Below are positions 7,733 through 16,067 of a stretch of 64,000 nucleotides of DNA, in pieces. Numbering within the stretch: the stretch's first letter is position 1; the number at the start of each line of letters is the position of its first letter. The position numbers and the translations under genes are program-made. Source of the DNA: Armatimonadota bacterium (lineage in GTDB: Bacteria; Armatimonadota; Fimbriimonadia; Fimbriimonadales; Fimbriimonadaceae); NCBI GenBank assembly GCA_020161505.1, contig JAIUNY010000003.1, forward strand, positions 1-64,000, written 5' to 3'. The notes under the pieces are model-generated. The model ran no database searches. It was not told the DNA's origin and worked only from the letters and a program-made list of their open reading frames with translations.

Positions 7733-8644
7733 CTACTGAGACTTGGATGCCCGAATTGTCTGACGAATGACAGAAGTCGTAAGAGGATCGCTGGGATCCG
7801 TGGGCAAGCCTTGCCATCGCACCACTCCATCGGGCGAGATCAACAGAGCGTGAGGGATCGATTCCACACCGACCTCTTGGATCAGCTTCCCTGTTTCATC
7901 GGTCGCCACAGCGAAATCCATCCGGCCTTTGCGCATGAAGTTGTTGACCGTGGAGGCCGGCTCATCGCTGAGTGCCACGATCACTAAGTCCTCGCCAAAC
8001 TCCTTTTGCCACTTATTCAGTTTCGGCATCATCTGGATACATGGGCCGCACCACGTCGCCCAGAACTCGACAAGGATGGTTTTTCCTTTCAGTTCTGGTT
8101 TCGCTGTGATCCACGTCCCAAAGTCCATCGAACTGAGCTTTTGCCCGCGAACATCGTTTGCTGCCCGGAGATCTTTGCCTGCGGCTTCGGGATATCCGGT
8201 TCGATCAATGGTCTTGCCGTAGTTGATCTGCTGTCTAGCGTAATCCGTCCACTGCGTGGGCCCACCATCGCCGAGATAGCCGCTCGTGCCCAGCACGTCA
8301 CCCTCCGCCGAGAGGAAGAGCACGGTCGGGAACGAGGAGACGCCAAATTCGGCCGCTAGCATGTCGTTTTGCTTTTCCAGCTGAGCGGGCAAGGACTTGC
8401 GTCGGGGAAAGTCGACGGTGAGGAGAACGGCATTCTTCGACGCCCACGACTTGAATTCGCTCGTCTGGAAAACTTCCTTGTCCAGCTTCACGCAGTAGGG
8501 GCACCAATCACTCCCGGTAAAGTTCGCGACAATCGGTCTGCCGCTGGCCCGCGAGGCGCTTTTTGCTTGCTCCCAATCGGTGAGCCACCCGCTCGGAATC
8601 GAGGGCTGGGAGAGCATCACGGCGGCGGCGACAAGAGAAATCAT
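7733..8644 (-). CDS. Exported protein with two thioredoxin-fold domains
   Basis: A 303-residue protein with a signal peptide at the start, so it probably works outside the cytoplasm in disulfide exchange. Domain 1 (~20-140) is a DsbD-gamma/thioredoxin_7-like fold with WCPYCVKLDKEVF. Domain 2 (~165-300) is TlpA/ResA-like with WATWCGPCIQMMPKL and the cis-Pro region VESIPHALLI. Pairing two CxxC domains in one chain suggests internal electron relay or a combined reductase/chaperone role for exported proteins such as c-type cytochromes, though no cytochrome gene is adjacent. It lies 21 bp upstream of the SGNH hydrolase in the same direction. Confidence 0.85.
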   Translation of the reverse strand: MISLVAAAVMLSQPSIPSGWLTDWEQAKSASRASGRPIVANFTGSDWCPYCVKLDKEVFQTSEFKSWASKNAVLLTVDFPRRKSLPAQLEKQNDMLAAEFGVSSFPTVLFLSAEGDVLGTSGYLGDGGPTQWTDYARQQINYGKTIDRTGYPEAAGKDLRAANDVRGQKLSSMDFGTWITAKPELKGKTILVEFWATWCGPCIQMMPKLNKWQKEFGEDLVIVALSDEPASTVNNFMRKGRMDFAVATDETGKLIQEVGVESIPHALLISPDGVVRWQGLPTDPSDPLTTSVIRQTIRASKSQ

Positions 8645-8715
8645 GGGATTGGTGTCCGACTCTAACTAGGAATACCTTTTCGTACGACAGGGTTCGCGAT
8701 TCCAGGCACGAGTCC

Positions 8716-9312
8716 CTAGTGACCGCGCGATTTTCTCACCCACGCTCTGATTTTCGGGAGTTCATCGCTCACTGAAGAGCCCGGACAGTCCGTCTCCCCA
8801 GGCGCGTGGTTGATGTGACCCGCAATCCGGCTATCCGGAACCTGGTACTTCTCCGCCAGCATCCAGACCATGCGGTAGAGCGCGAGTCTCTGAGCTTCGG
8901 TGAACTCATCAGTGGGAAAAGTGCCTTCGAGCACCACGAGGGCATGACCGGTTGGATCGTAGCTGGTGTTGGTGTCTCCCACCACGTCAATCGGGCGGCA
9001 CTCAGCGATTTCGCCTTGCCAGTCAATGTAAAAGTGATATGGGATATCGGGCCAGGCTGGCTTGTCTTTCTCCCCAACTTTGCCCGGCTTCTGTGACCAG
9101 CTTTGGAGTCCCCTGAGCTTATCGACGAACGAGCGATCCTTGTTCTGCCGCGTGCCTGTGTGGTGCAACGTGATCCAAGTGATCTTCTGCTTCGGTGGAT
9201 CGAGGATCACCGGTTGAGCCCCCCACTCCGCCCGGGAGATGATCTTCGGCGCAGAGAGTCGGTTGTCGGGAGGAGCCTCGCCCACGAGGGCGGACATCAG
9301 CAGCGAAATCAT
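8716..9312 (-). CDS. N-acetylmuramoyl-L-alanine amidase (Amidase_2/PGRP-like)
   Basis: Zinc amidase that cleaves the bond between MurNAc and L-Ala in peptidoglycan; exported. Zinc-ligand motifs are ITLHHTGT (His) and AGHINHAPGETDCPG (His and Cys), and the region between them (YHFYIDWQGEIAECRP) is typical of the family. The start was placed at 9312 (MISLLMSALVG, signal peptide) with GAGGGA just upstream. The longer open frame upstream overlaps the DUF423 gene in another frame and is not coding. 198 residues is a normal size. It lies 8 bp downstream of the DUF423 gene, so it is probably in one operon with it and the Rieske oxygenase. Confidence 0.9.
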   Translation of the reverse strand: MISLLMSALVGEAPPDNRLSAPKIISRAEWGAQPVILDPPKQKITWITLHHTGTRQNKDRSFVDKLRGLQSWSQKPGKVGEKDKPAWPDIPYHFYIDWQGEIAECRPIDVVGDTNTSYDPTGHALVVLEGTFPTDEFTEAQRLALYRMVWMLAEKYQVPDSRIAGHINHAPGETDCPGSSVSDELPKIRAWVRKSRGH

Positions 9313-9320
9313 GAAATCCC

Positions 9321-9689
9321 TCACGCGTGGTCGTCTTCGACCCGCCTCCCCAGTATAGTGCCGAGCCACAGAAAAGTGCCAATCCAGATCACTCCGCCGA
9401 TCGGAGTGATCGCCCCGAGCACCCGAATATCCGTGACCGCCATGGTGTACAGACTCCCGGAAAAGAAGAAGGTACCGGCTAGAATCAGTCCGCCGAAGCG
9501 TTTGTGAGGGAGCTTTGCGGGCGCCACCAGAGCAACCGCCAGCCAAGCGACCGCCACCCACATGTGGTACGAGTGCCCGGTTTTGAACCACTCCATTCCC
9601 TGCTCACTGATGCGCCCTTTGAGCCCGTGAGCCCCGAAAGCACCGAGGGCGATCGCGGCCGCTAGATTCCACGCAGCCGCTCGGATCAT
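9321..9689 (-). CDS. DUF423 family membrane protein
   Basis: A 122-residue inner-membrane protein with about four hydrophobic helices and the family hallmarks AIALGAFGAHGLKG and GTFFFSGSLYTMAV. DUF423 (YgdD-like) proteins are widespread but of unknown function. The ATG overlaps the stop of the Rieske oxygenase gene by 4 bp and the amidase follows 8 bp later, so all three are likely co-transcribed, although their functions have no obvious link. Confidence 0.9.
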   Translation of the reverse strand: MIRAAAWNLAAAIALGAFGAHGLKGRISEQGMEWFKTGHSYHMWVAVAWLAVALVAPAKLPHKRFGGLILAGTFFFSGSLYTMAVTDIRVLGAITPIGGVIWIGTFLWLGTILGRRVEDDHA

Positions 9690-10777
9690 CCGTTCATCGC
9701 CTCGGAAATCATGCGGTGGAACTGATGGACGCCAAGCTCGCGCACCGGCGAGTAGCGCCCGCGATCATAGAACCGTGATCGGACTCCTCTTTGGGTGAGC
9801 TCAACCACCACTTCATCCTCTCGTTCGACGCGATCCAGCGCGCCACCGGAGCCTTGATCCAGATATTCCGGCCGCCAGACGAACGGCACAAAACTCACCT
9901 TGGTTCGCTCGTGGCTCAGGGGCTGCACCAGGTTCAGGCTCAGTCCCCAAGGATAGAAGTTCAGCATCAGATTCGGGAACATCCAGAAATAGAAGGCACT
10001 GATCCTCTCGCCATGCTCGGGGTGGCCGGGTGGAAGGTCGAAAACATGCTCCCCATCGCTCGCGGCTCCGACTTGGAGGTTTCCGTGGGGAAGCAGAATG
10101 GTGCGGTAGCTCCCGTAGTCGAGCGTCGCGTTCAGAGCGGCGTGGATATAGGGGATGTGAAATCCTTCCAGGTAGTTGTCGACATAAAGAGCCCAGTGGC
10201 CATTCACCAGGTAGTCGCGAGCGCGCTCCGGCGCATGGATGAACTGATCGAGCGGAAGGAAGCTGATCCGCTCGGTCACCCCCTGCATGTATTCCTCCAT
10301 GCTCGGACCGGTTGGGCTCACGCGGGCGAAAAGGAGCGACTGCCACTCGGCAAACGTGACCTTGGGCAGGTGATCGCTCTGGGCGGGGAAATTCTCGACG
10401 CCTTCGAACTCCGGCATCGACTGGAAGCTCCCGTCCAGGCCAAATCGGCGACCGTGGTAGCGGCACCGGAGAGAATTCGCATGGCCCGCACCTTCGCAGA
10501 CAAGATTTCCCCGGTGGGTGCAGACGTTGCTCAGGCAGTGGATTTGGTCATCGCGATCCCGGCTCCAAAGGAGCGGCTCGTCGAGGCATCCTTCGAGGAG
10601 GGTGAACGGAAGAACCGAGCCAGGGGTCTTGATCTGCGCTCCCCAGCCCGCCCACTGCCATGAATTCGCAAAGATCTGTCTCTTGCTCTGTTCGTACAAG
10701 CTTGGATCGGTGTAGAAGGCTGATGGGATCGTCCATGCCTTGCGGATATCGGGGTCAACCTGGAGCTCGTGCAGCAC
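9686..10777 (-). CDS. Rieske non-haem iron oxygenase, alpha subunit
   Basis: A 363-residue ring-hydroxylating-type oxygenase large subunit. The N-terminal Rieske domain (~40-150) carries both [2Fe-2S] ligand pairs, CTHRGNL and CRYHGRRF. The C-terminal SRPBCC domain has DNYLEGFHIPYIH, the expected Asn/Glu-His-His pattern of the mononuclear iron site. The substrate cannot be read from the sequence: relatives act on aromatic rings and also on quaternary amines such as choline or betaine. No reductase or ferredoxin gene lies nearby, so an electron donor must come from elsewhere. It is the first gene of the minus-strand operon ending at 8716. Confidence 0.88.
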   Translation of the reverse strand: MLHELQVDPDIRKAWTIPSAFYTDPSLYEQSKRQIFANSWQWAGWGAQIKTPGSVLPFTLLEGCLDEPLLWSRDRDDQIHCLSNVCTHRGNLVCEGAGHANSLRCRYHGRRFGLDGSFQSMPEFEGVENFPAQSDHLPKVTFAEWQSLLFARVSPTGPSMEEYMQGVTERISFLPLDQFIHAPERARDYLVNGHWALYVDNYLEGFHIPYIHAALNATLDYGSYRTILLPHGNLQVGAASDGEHVFDLPPGHPEHGERISAFYFWMFPNLMLNFYPWGLSLNLVQPLSHERTKVSFVPFVWRPEYLDQGSGGALDRVEREDEVVVELTQRGVRSRFYDRGRYSPVRELGVHQFHRMISEAMNG

Positions 10778-10818
10778 AGTGTGATGCTACCTCTCGGCGG
10801 GCGTGGGTTCAAACGAAC

Positions 10819-10847
10819 GAGCCCCGATGAGATCATCACCGGGGCTC
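10819..10847 (-). terminator. Hairpin downstream of the PEP-CTERM gene
   Basis: GAGCCCCG (10819-10826) pairs with CGGGGCTC (10840-10847). On the minus strand it is followed by a T-rich GTTCGTTTG, consistent with termination of the PEP-CTERM gene before the Rieske gene. Confidence 0.55.
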
Positions 10848-10875
10848 CGCTCTCACGTTTGGAAACGAGGGAGAC

Positions 10876-11988
10876 TTACTTGCTGTTCTTGCGTCGTCGT
10901 CGGGCAGCCAGGGCACCGAGGGCGAGCAGGGTCATGGTCGCCGGTTCCGGCACCGCGTCGAACTCATAGGCTTGGATGCCGTTGTTCGTGTTCATCGCGT
11001 AGATAACCGCCTTGCTTCCGTTGACAGCGCCCCATCGGATTTGACCGGTGGCGCCGACGTTGGCAAGACCATCACCGACGAGGTCATTGCGTCCGCTCGC
11101 CACGAGAACCGGAGCTGCCGGGTTCGTCATGTCGTAGACGCGAACTCGGTTTCGGTTGCCCGTACCGTCTGTCTGCAGGGTGGCCAGGTACTCGACACCG
11201 TTGATGATCGTCGAATCGAGGAATCGCTCGTTCGCGTCCGCGAGGACGAGAGCGCTGGTTCGAGGACCGCCGATCGTGCTGACGCTGGACACGGCTCCGC
11301 CTTGGGTTCCGTAGACATTGCTGCCCGAGCCAAAGGTAATTCCGAGTCGGTGAGCGTCAATCGGAGCACCCGTTGCTGCCTGATAAGTACCACCGAAGCT
11401 GCCGGATCCGGAGGGACGGGTGAGGTGGAGATATCCGCCGCCGCCCGTTGCCGAATCGAGACCGAGCACCATTTCGATATTGTTGCCCGATCCGCGGACA
11501 TCAAGCGTATCGCCGAGTCGCGCGCCGGTGATGCCAGCTTCGGTGAAGGTCGAGTTGTAAACCACGGTCGGAGCAGCCGACAGATCCGACCACTCGTACA
11601 CCTTGAGGGCACTGCTCGCCGCAGTGGTCGTCAGGTTGGCGACGTAGAGCTTGCCATCCCCTGAAGCGCCAGCCATGTTGACGGTAAAGGTGCCGCCCGT
11701 GATACCGGTGTCGTTGACTTCACCCGGCTGAATCGTGCCGGTCACGCCATCAATGACGCGGATGTTGACGCCACCTTGGCGGTTGACAACAATCACCTGT
11801 CCATTGGACATCACGGCCATGCCGCGGGTCAGGTTTCCTTGGTCGAGAGTGATGTCGCCGGCTGCGGAGGCCAAGTGACCATTGTTTCCGAAGCTCGTGT
11901 AGTTCGTCAGAGTCTGAGCTTGAGCGCCACCAGCAAGAAGTGCCGAGAGAGCGACGACGCCGAGCGTCGCGATATTTTTCCTTCTCAT
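10876..11988 (-). CDS. PEP-CTERM sorting domain protein
   Basis: An exported surface or exopolysaccharide-associated protein of 370 residues. It starts with a clear signal peptide (MRRKNIATLGVVALSALLAGGAQA) and ends with the PEP-CTERM tripartite tail: the VPEPATM motif, a hydrophobic helix (TLLALGALAA) and the basic end RRRRKNSK. Such tails are normally removed by an exosortase; none is in the window. The middle, with Gly/Ser/Thr-rich strands, looks like a beta-propeller or adhesin-like fold. The start at 11988 is supported by AGGTGA 8-9 nt upstream; the long frame extending further upstream to 12480 is not coding. A hairpin terminator follows at 10819-10847. Confidence 0.88.
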   Translation of the reverse strand: MRRKNIATLGVVALSALLAGGAQAQTLTNYTSFGNNGHLASAAGDITLDQGNLTRGMAVMSNGQVIVVNRQGGVNIRVIDGVTGTIQPGEVNDTGITGGTFTVNMAGASGDGKLYVANLTTTAASSALKVYEWSDLSAAPTVVYNSTFTEAGITGARLGDTLDVRGSGNNIEMVLGLDSATGGGGYLHLTRPSGSGSFGGTYQAATGAPIDAHRLGITFGSGSNVYGTQGGAVSSVSTIGGPRTSALVLADANERFLDSTIINGVEYLATLQTDGTGNRNRVRVYDMTNPAAPVLVASGRNDLVGDGLANVGATGQIRWGAVNGSKAVIYAMNTNNGIQAYEFDAVPEPATMTLLALGALAARRRRKNSK

Positions 11989-12421
11989 AATACAAATCAC
12001 CTTTGATCTGCAGCGAGATTGTTCTGGAAAGCACACCAGACCCTCTTCGCCTGAATCCAAGATCACCACTAGCATAACGTAATTGCGGGTGGAATGCCAC
12101 GGTACTTTTACTAGCTGATGCCATTGTTCCGAGACAATTACGGGCCTGAACCTAAACTGTTCCGAATTTGAACCTGACAATCCTTCCGGGATCACCCCCG
12201 AAAAGGCCACAAAGGGGACAAGAGTCCCGATACGGTTAAGAAACGCCCATTCCGACCTAGGCCACCCTCGGGTTTCCCCTATCCAAACCGTAACAATAGG
12301 TGGGCGGCAGTGATGTCGCCATTGGCTCGGGACAATGTTCGTCCCGGCTGCGGACAAGGATTCTGTCCGGCCGTTCCACGGGTTGACGTGGGTTCTCGAA
12401 AGAGAAGGAGGAAAACCGAAC
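11989..12421. other. Divergent regulatory gap with tandem hairpins
   Basis: This separates the PEP-CTERM gene (minus) from a small plus-strand ORF. On the plus strand two similar hairpins lie 4 nt apart: CGGGAC-aatgttc-GTCCCG (12328-12346) and CGGACA-aggattc-TGTCCG (12351-12369). Both have 6-bp stems and 7-nt loops and lie in the presumed leader of the small ORF. A TTGACG (12383-12388) has no partner -10 box. Toward the PEP-CTERM gene a TATGCT is visible around 12072-12077. No protein gene is supported. Confidence 0.4.
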
Positions 12422-12601
12422 ATGATCGTCAGCAAGCTGACTCTCCCCCGAGTCCTTCGCCTGCCGGCCCTTACCCTCAAGCGAACCGTGCGCCAGCACC
12501 GGCTTCAGAGAGAGAATGCCCCCAGCCTGGTCAACCAGGCCGAAAAGATGATGTCGTTCAACGTCGGACTGATGTTCAACGACACGGAAAGAGGATCGTA
12601 A
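12422..12601 (+). CDS. Small basic protein, unknown
   Basis: A 59-residue ORF with a textbook ribosome-binding site (AAGGAGG at 12405-12411, 10 nt before the ATG) and a strong terminator 30 nt after the stop. These signals make it much more credible than a random small frame. The product begins MIVSKLTLPRVLRLPAL, is basic in its first half, and has no membrane helix, cysteine pairs or recognised domain. Its leader carries two tandem hairpins, suggesting post-transcriptional control. The frame is open 29 codons further upstream, but that part lacks a start signal. Confidence 0.6.
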   Translation: MIVSKLTLPRVLRLPALTLKRTVRQHRLQRENAPSLVNQAEKMMSFNVGLMFNDTERGS

Positions 12602-12630
12602 ACGCACGACCTCGCAGAGTGATGCACGTT

Positions 12631-12660
12631 GCCAGGGCCCTGCGCCCTGGCTCTTTTTTT
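12631..12660 (+). terminator. Strong Rho-independent terminator
   Basis: GCCAGGG (12631-12637) pairs with CCCTGGC (12645-12651) and is followed by TCTTTTTTT. It ends the transcript of the 59-residue ORF. Confidence 0.85.
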
Positions 12661-12674
12661 CGCCCTTCGCGCGC

Positions 12675-12809
12675 GTGCCCCGACCCCTTTAGGGTCGGGA
12701 TTTCTTGCTCTGGAGGGATGGGATGAGCGAAAATTTCCCTCCCGGAGGCTCCGGGGCTCGGGCTCGGTGGTGAATTCAGAAGCACCCGACCCTGAAGGGC
12801 TCGGGGCAC
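12675..12809. repeat. REPIN-like element (inverted pair of REP-like palindromes), copy 1
   Basis: The left end (12675-12700) begins GTGCCCCGACCC, then cttta, then GGGTCGGGA. The right end (12785-12809) reads CCCGACCCTGAAGGG followed by CTCGGGGCAC, the reverse complement of the left end with few changes. Each end is itself a small palindrome, and together they form ~25-bp terminal inverted repeats around an ~84-bp core that contains further GC-rich repeats. Copy 2 has the same architecture at 28269-28348 and a single palindrome lies at 45091-45112. No RAYT transposase is in the window. Confidence 0.7.
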
Positions 12810-12891
12810 GCTGGCGGAAGAATATGGTCTGCGGCAGCAGAAAAGGCACCGGTGTCTCAAACTCTCCCCTCCAATGCCCCTTGCTTCGGGA

Positions 12892-12897
12892 TATGAT
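12892..12897 (+). promoter_or_regulatory. Putative leaderless -10 box of the beta-lactamase-like gene
   Basis: TATGAT ends 7 nt before the ATG at 12905. If it is the -10 box, the upstream in-frame ATG at 12893 lies inside the promoter and cannot be the start. Confidence 0.45.
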
Positions 12898-12904
12898 TCA
12901 GGGC

Positions 12905-13849
12905 ATGTCTGCTCTCGCCGCGCTGATCGCCGCCGGGCTTCTCGCTCCTCCCAAGGCTCCAGCCTCTCACCTCCTCGGTTTGAAGCCGAAGCTCGACGCG
13001 GTCGCCCACAGCTTCCAAGGCAGGCTTGGCTACTGCGCGATGGATCTCACGACTGGCACGGTCATTGGCTACCGCCACGAGGAGCGATACCCCAGCGCGA
13101 GCACGATCAAGACCGTGGTGATGCTGGAACTTTACAAGCAGGTCGAGGAGGGCAAGCTCAAGATGACCGACAAGCTGGAGGTCCCCCCAGTTGGCAAGCG
13201 GAACATGAGCATGTGGACGGCCCACCTGCTGGAGGGCACCAAGGTCGATCTGGATGGCCTGACCCAGCTGATGATGAACGTCAGCGACAACACGGCAACC
13301 GTGATGCTCGCGAACCACGTCGGGGTCGAGAACATCGAGAAGCGGATGCTTGGCTGGGGATTTGAGAACACCGCCTGCACGATCAATGTCCCGGCGACGA
13401 ACGAGCGACTCGTCCGGCTCCGCAAGACCTTCGCCAACATGGGCGTGACCTCGCCTTACGAGATGGCCCAGATTCTCAAGATGATCCACGAGGGCAAAGC
13501 TGCTTCTCCCGAGGCCTGCGAGAAGATGATTCGGATCATGTCGAGCCAGTATTGGGATGATTTCATCGACTGGAGCGTGCCGAATGATGTCGTCATCGCG
13601 AGCAAGGTGGGAGCGCTGCAAAGGAGTCGATCCGACAGCGCCATCGTCTATGGCCCGCGCCCCTACATCATCACGGTCTACACCGATAACGCCAAGGATC
13701 GACGGTGGGAGTGGGACACCGAAGGCCACACCGCGATCCGCAAGATCGGCGAAATCTTGTGGAACGGCATGAACCCCGAGCGTCCCTACTTCGCCAAACC
13801 CGCGTCCCAGAAATGGGCTCCGACAGGCGGTGGAGTGGAAGATTCCTGA
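12905..13849 (+). CDS. Class A beta-lactamase-like serine hydrolase
   Basis: A 314-residue exported penicillin-recognising serine hydrolase. Motif 1 is S66-T-I-K69, motif 2 is the S-D-N at about 127-129, and motif 3 is S233-K-V-G236 (Val where Thr or Ser is usual). A Glu in TNERLVRL may stand in for the general-base Glu of the omega loop, but the usual ExxLN is not clear, so activity on beta-lactams is uncertain; it may be a housekeeping cell-wall hydrolase. The start at 12905 gives a signal peptide (MSALAALIAAGLLAPP) and fits the -10 box; ATG 12893 is the alternative. The REPIN-like element lies just upstream. The gene converges on the next one with a 9-bp gap. Confidence 0.85.
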   Translation: MSALAALIAAGLLAPPKAPASHLLGLKPKLDAVAHSFQGRLGYCAMDLTTGTVIGYRHEERYPSASTIKTVVMLELYKQVEEGKLKMTDKLEVPPVGKRNMSMWTAHLLEGTKVDLDGLTQLMMNVSDNTATVMLANHVGVENIEKRMLGWGFENTACTINVPATNERLVRLRKTFANMGVTSPYEMAQILKMIHEGKAASPEACEKMIRIMSSQYWDDFIDWSVPNDVVIASKVGALQRSRSDSAIVYGPRPYIITVYTDNAKDRRWEWDTEGHTAIRKIGEILWNGMNPERPYFAKPASQKWAPTGGGVEDS

Positions 13850-13858
13850 GATTCGCGC

Positions 13859-15154
13859 TTACGGCGCAGGGATCTTCGCGATGACGGTGCCTCCGCGGCC
13901 CTGAGCGTTTGCGACACTTTGGATCGTCCAGAGATCGGTCAGATTGTCGCCATCGACCACGCTGCCGGAGTAGTCGCCCCAGGCTCCGCCTTCGGTTGCG
14001 GCAACGCCTTCGCCCAACCGAATGATTTCGCGGAGAGTCCCTTTCGGATCACTGAATCGGCGAATCGCCGCTCGCCCGGAAATGAACATCCCTGGCCCCG
14101 TCTCTTGGAAGCCGACCAGAACGTCAAGCCTTTTGTTCACCGCCAGTGTGGTTTGGATATAAGAATTCTGCGCATGCGCAAGGAGTCCCGTCTGAACCAG
14201 GCTCCCATCGAGCCCAAACTGATGCCACTGCACCCCAGCTCGGCCGTTGACGTTCACGGTGTGCGAAAACCACAGATGCTTGCCCTGGATCACGAGATTC
14301 TTTGGGTTCCGGTCGCCGGAGGCGGTTTTCTTGTCCGTCCCTTTCATCGGTGATTGCGGCGGCCAGCCGAAGTTCTTGAAGCCATGCTTGGCCTTGGTCT
14401 CAGTGAGGATAACCGGGGTTCCAGAGCCATCATCGCCGACGCGCTTCAGGATGATCTCTTGGTCGGTGAGGGTGACAAAGTAAAGATCGTCCATCGGATC
14501 CTGCGTCGCGACAGGGTGTCCGAGCGAGCCTTTGAAGTGGAACACCTTCGTCGGTTTGCCCTCCTTGGCGTCCTTCAGCGGCATCACGAATGTCTGCTCG
14601 GAGCCGCCCGGAAATGAGTAACCAATCCACTTACGGCTGTATCCAATCCCCCCGCCATCAACGCCGTTTGGCGCGGGAACGGGGTAGGTGTTCCAGCCTC
14701 GACGAGGATCGCTTCGCTCGCTCACCGAGATGTTCACGGGCTTCTTCTTCGCGGCGTCCCAAGGATTCCACAGATCAAACCCGAACACTTTGTTGTGAGG
14801 GCAATAGAACAGCTTCGGGTCGATTCCGTCATTGAATTCGCTCTGAGGGACACCGTCGATGTAGTTTCCAGACTTGTCGTAAATCACGATCCCGCTGTTC
14901 GTCCCGTGGAGCACATAACCTCCGCCGACAGCAATCTGGGGGTCCACCTGTCGGTTGCCATCTTGCGAGCCATCGAACAGGAGAATTTTGCCTACCCGAC
15001 GCGGGTTTCCGCCTTGGACGCGCTTTTTGGCGGTGCCGCCTTTGTCAAAGCTCACATTTCGGATCGGTGTGATGACTTCGCTGCGCACCGGGCGCACTGG
15101 CTCCTGGGAGGTGGGAGAAAATAGCGTCGCGTAAAGGCAAGCAAGCAGGCTCAT
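13859..15154 (-). CDS. Hypothetical secreted protein, probable beta-propeller
   Basis: A 431-residue protein with a likely signal peptide (MSLLACLYATLFSPTSQ). Repeating patterns such as DPQIAVGGGYVLHGTNSGIVIYDK, DDLYFVTLTDQEIILKRV and GKHLWFSHTVNVNGRA suggest blades of a propeller fold. I know of similar secreted proteins without assigned function and recognise no catalytic motif. It is convergent with the beta-lactamase-like gene and lies 29 bp upstream of the start side of nothing obviously related; the next minus-strand gene upstream is an alpha/beta hydrolase. Confidence 0.65.
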   Translation of the reverse strand: MSLLACLYATLFSPTSQEPVRPVRSEVITPIRNVSFDKGGTAKKRVQGGNPRRVGKILLFDGSQDGNRQVDPQIAVGGGYVLHGTNSGIVIYDKSGNYIDGVPQSEFNDGIDPKLFYCPHNKVFGFDLWNPWDAAKKKPVNISVSERSDPRRGWNTYPVPAPNGVDGGGIGYSRKWIGYSFPGGSEQTFVMPLKDAKEGKPTKVFHFKGSLGHPVATQDPMDDLYFVTLTDQEIILKRVGDDGSGTPVILTETKAKHGFKNFGWPPQSPMKGTDKKTASGDRNPKNLVIQGKHLWFSHTVNVNGRAGVQWHQFGLDGSLVQTGLLAHAQNSYIQTTLAVNKRLDVLVGFQETGPGMFISGRAAIRRFSDPKGTLREIIRLGEGVAATEGGAWGDYSGSVVDGDNLTDLWTIQSVANAQGRGGTVIAKIPAP

Positions 15155-15183
15155 CTTGCCCTGAGTCTTACCCGATGAGAAGG

Positions 15184-16023
15184 TTATGGCGCGCAGAAAT
15201 CTGCGACGCTTTCGTAGACTTCTTTGCTCCGCAAGATCCGGTAGTGACCGAGACCCTTCGTGCGGACGAGCTGCGACCCGGCCCAGCTTTGATGCAAAGA
15301 CTCAGCCTGCGCGATCAGGATTTCGCTGTCCTCCTCGTCGTGGGTGATCAGTGCGGGCTGGGTGAAGCTGCTCGCCGCAACATCTCCGTGAAACTCCTCG
15401 ATTTCGCCGAATCCGAAGAACTCCTCGGCGAGTGTCCACATCTCCCGCTCACCCGCCTCATCAAGCCCCACCGCAACGGCAAACTCGAAGAATCGCTGCT
15501 TGATCCAGACTAACGGGCTCACAAGAGCGACGCGATCCACGGGCAATCCACGCTTTAAACCGACATTGATTGCACATCCTCCGAACGAGTGTCCCACCAC
15601 CGCATGGAGGGGCGCGACCTCTTCGGCGATTCCGAACAGACACTCCGCGACCATCGGGGCGTAACAGAGTTCGCCAGGGCTGTCGCCGTGGCCCGGCGCA
15701 TCGAAGGCAAGCACCCGGAGATTGCGGACGACAAGCGACTCCACAAACCCCGACATCGCCGCACCTCGGCCGTTCCACCCATGCAGGAGAACCGCCAGGG
15801 GAGCGTCTGGACTTCCCCACTCCCGACCCACGATCTCGCGGATTGCGGGCGAGGCTTGCCACGGTCGACCAGCTTCCCAAACCGCTCGCTCTTTGCGCGC
15901 CATTTCGACCCTGACTGGGGTCATGAAGAGGCGGAAGGCTTCCTCGGGGGTCGGTACGTTGCCGATCAGCTCGGGGAGCCGAAGCATCGAGTCAGGGACG
16001 CGGCAACGGTCAGAATCGCTCAC
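15184..16023 (-). CDS. Alpha/beta hydrolase
   Basis: A 279-residue serine hydrolase, probably cytoplasmic since no signal peptide is seen. Typical elements are LLHGWNGRGAAM (oxyanion-hole region), FDAPGHGDSPG, the nucleophile elbow VVGHSFGG, and a late GLGHYRIL that supplies the catalytic His. The substrate is unknown; the family includes esterases and C-C hydrolases. It lies 44 bp downstream of uvrB in the same direction and may be read from the uvrB promoter. Confidence 0.85.
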   Translation of the reverse strand: MSDSDRCRVPDSMLRLPELIGNVPTPEEAFRLFMTPVRVEMARKERAVWEAGRPWQASPAIREIVGREWGSPDAPLAVLLHGWNGRGAAMSGFVESLVVRNLRVLAFDAPGHGDSPGELCYAPMVAECLFGIAEEVAPLHAVVGHSFGGCAINVGLKRGLPVDRVALVSPLVWIKQRFFEFAVAVGLDEAGEREMWTLAEEFFGFGEIEEFHGDVAASSFTQPALITHDEEDSEILIAQAESLHQSWAGSQLVRTKGLGHYRILRSKEVYESVADFCAP

Positions 16024-16067
16024 CGCTCTATTTTGATGGCTGTCACAAAGCGGGGCTCGCCAAGGGG

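Noticed and set aside
12629-12904. N-terminal extension of the beta-lactamase-like frame
   Set aside because: It translates the REPIN-like element into low-complexity text, and the true start shows a signal peptide and a nearby -10 box.
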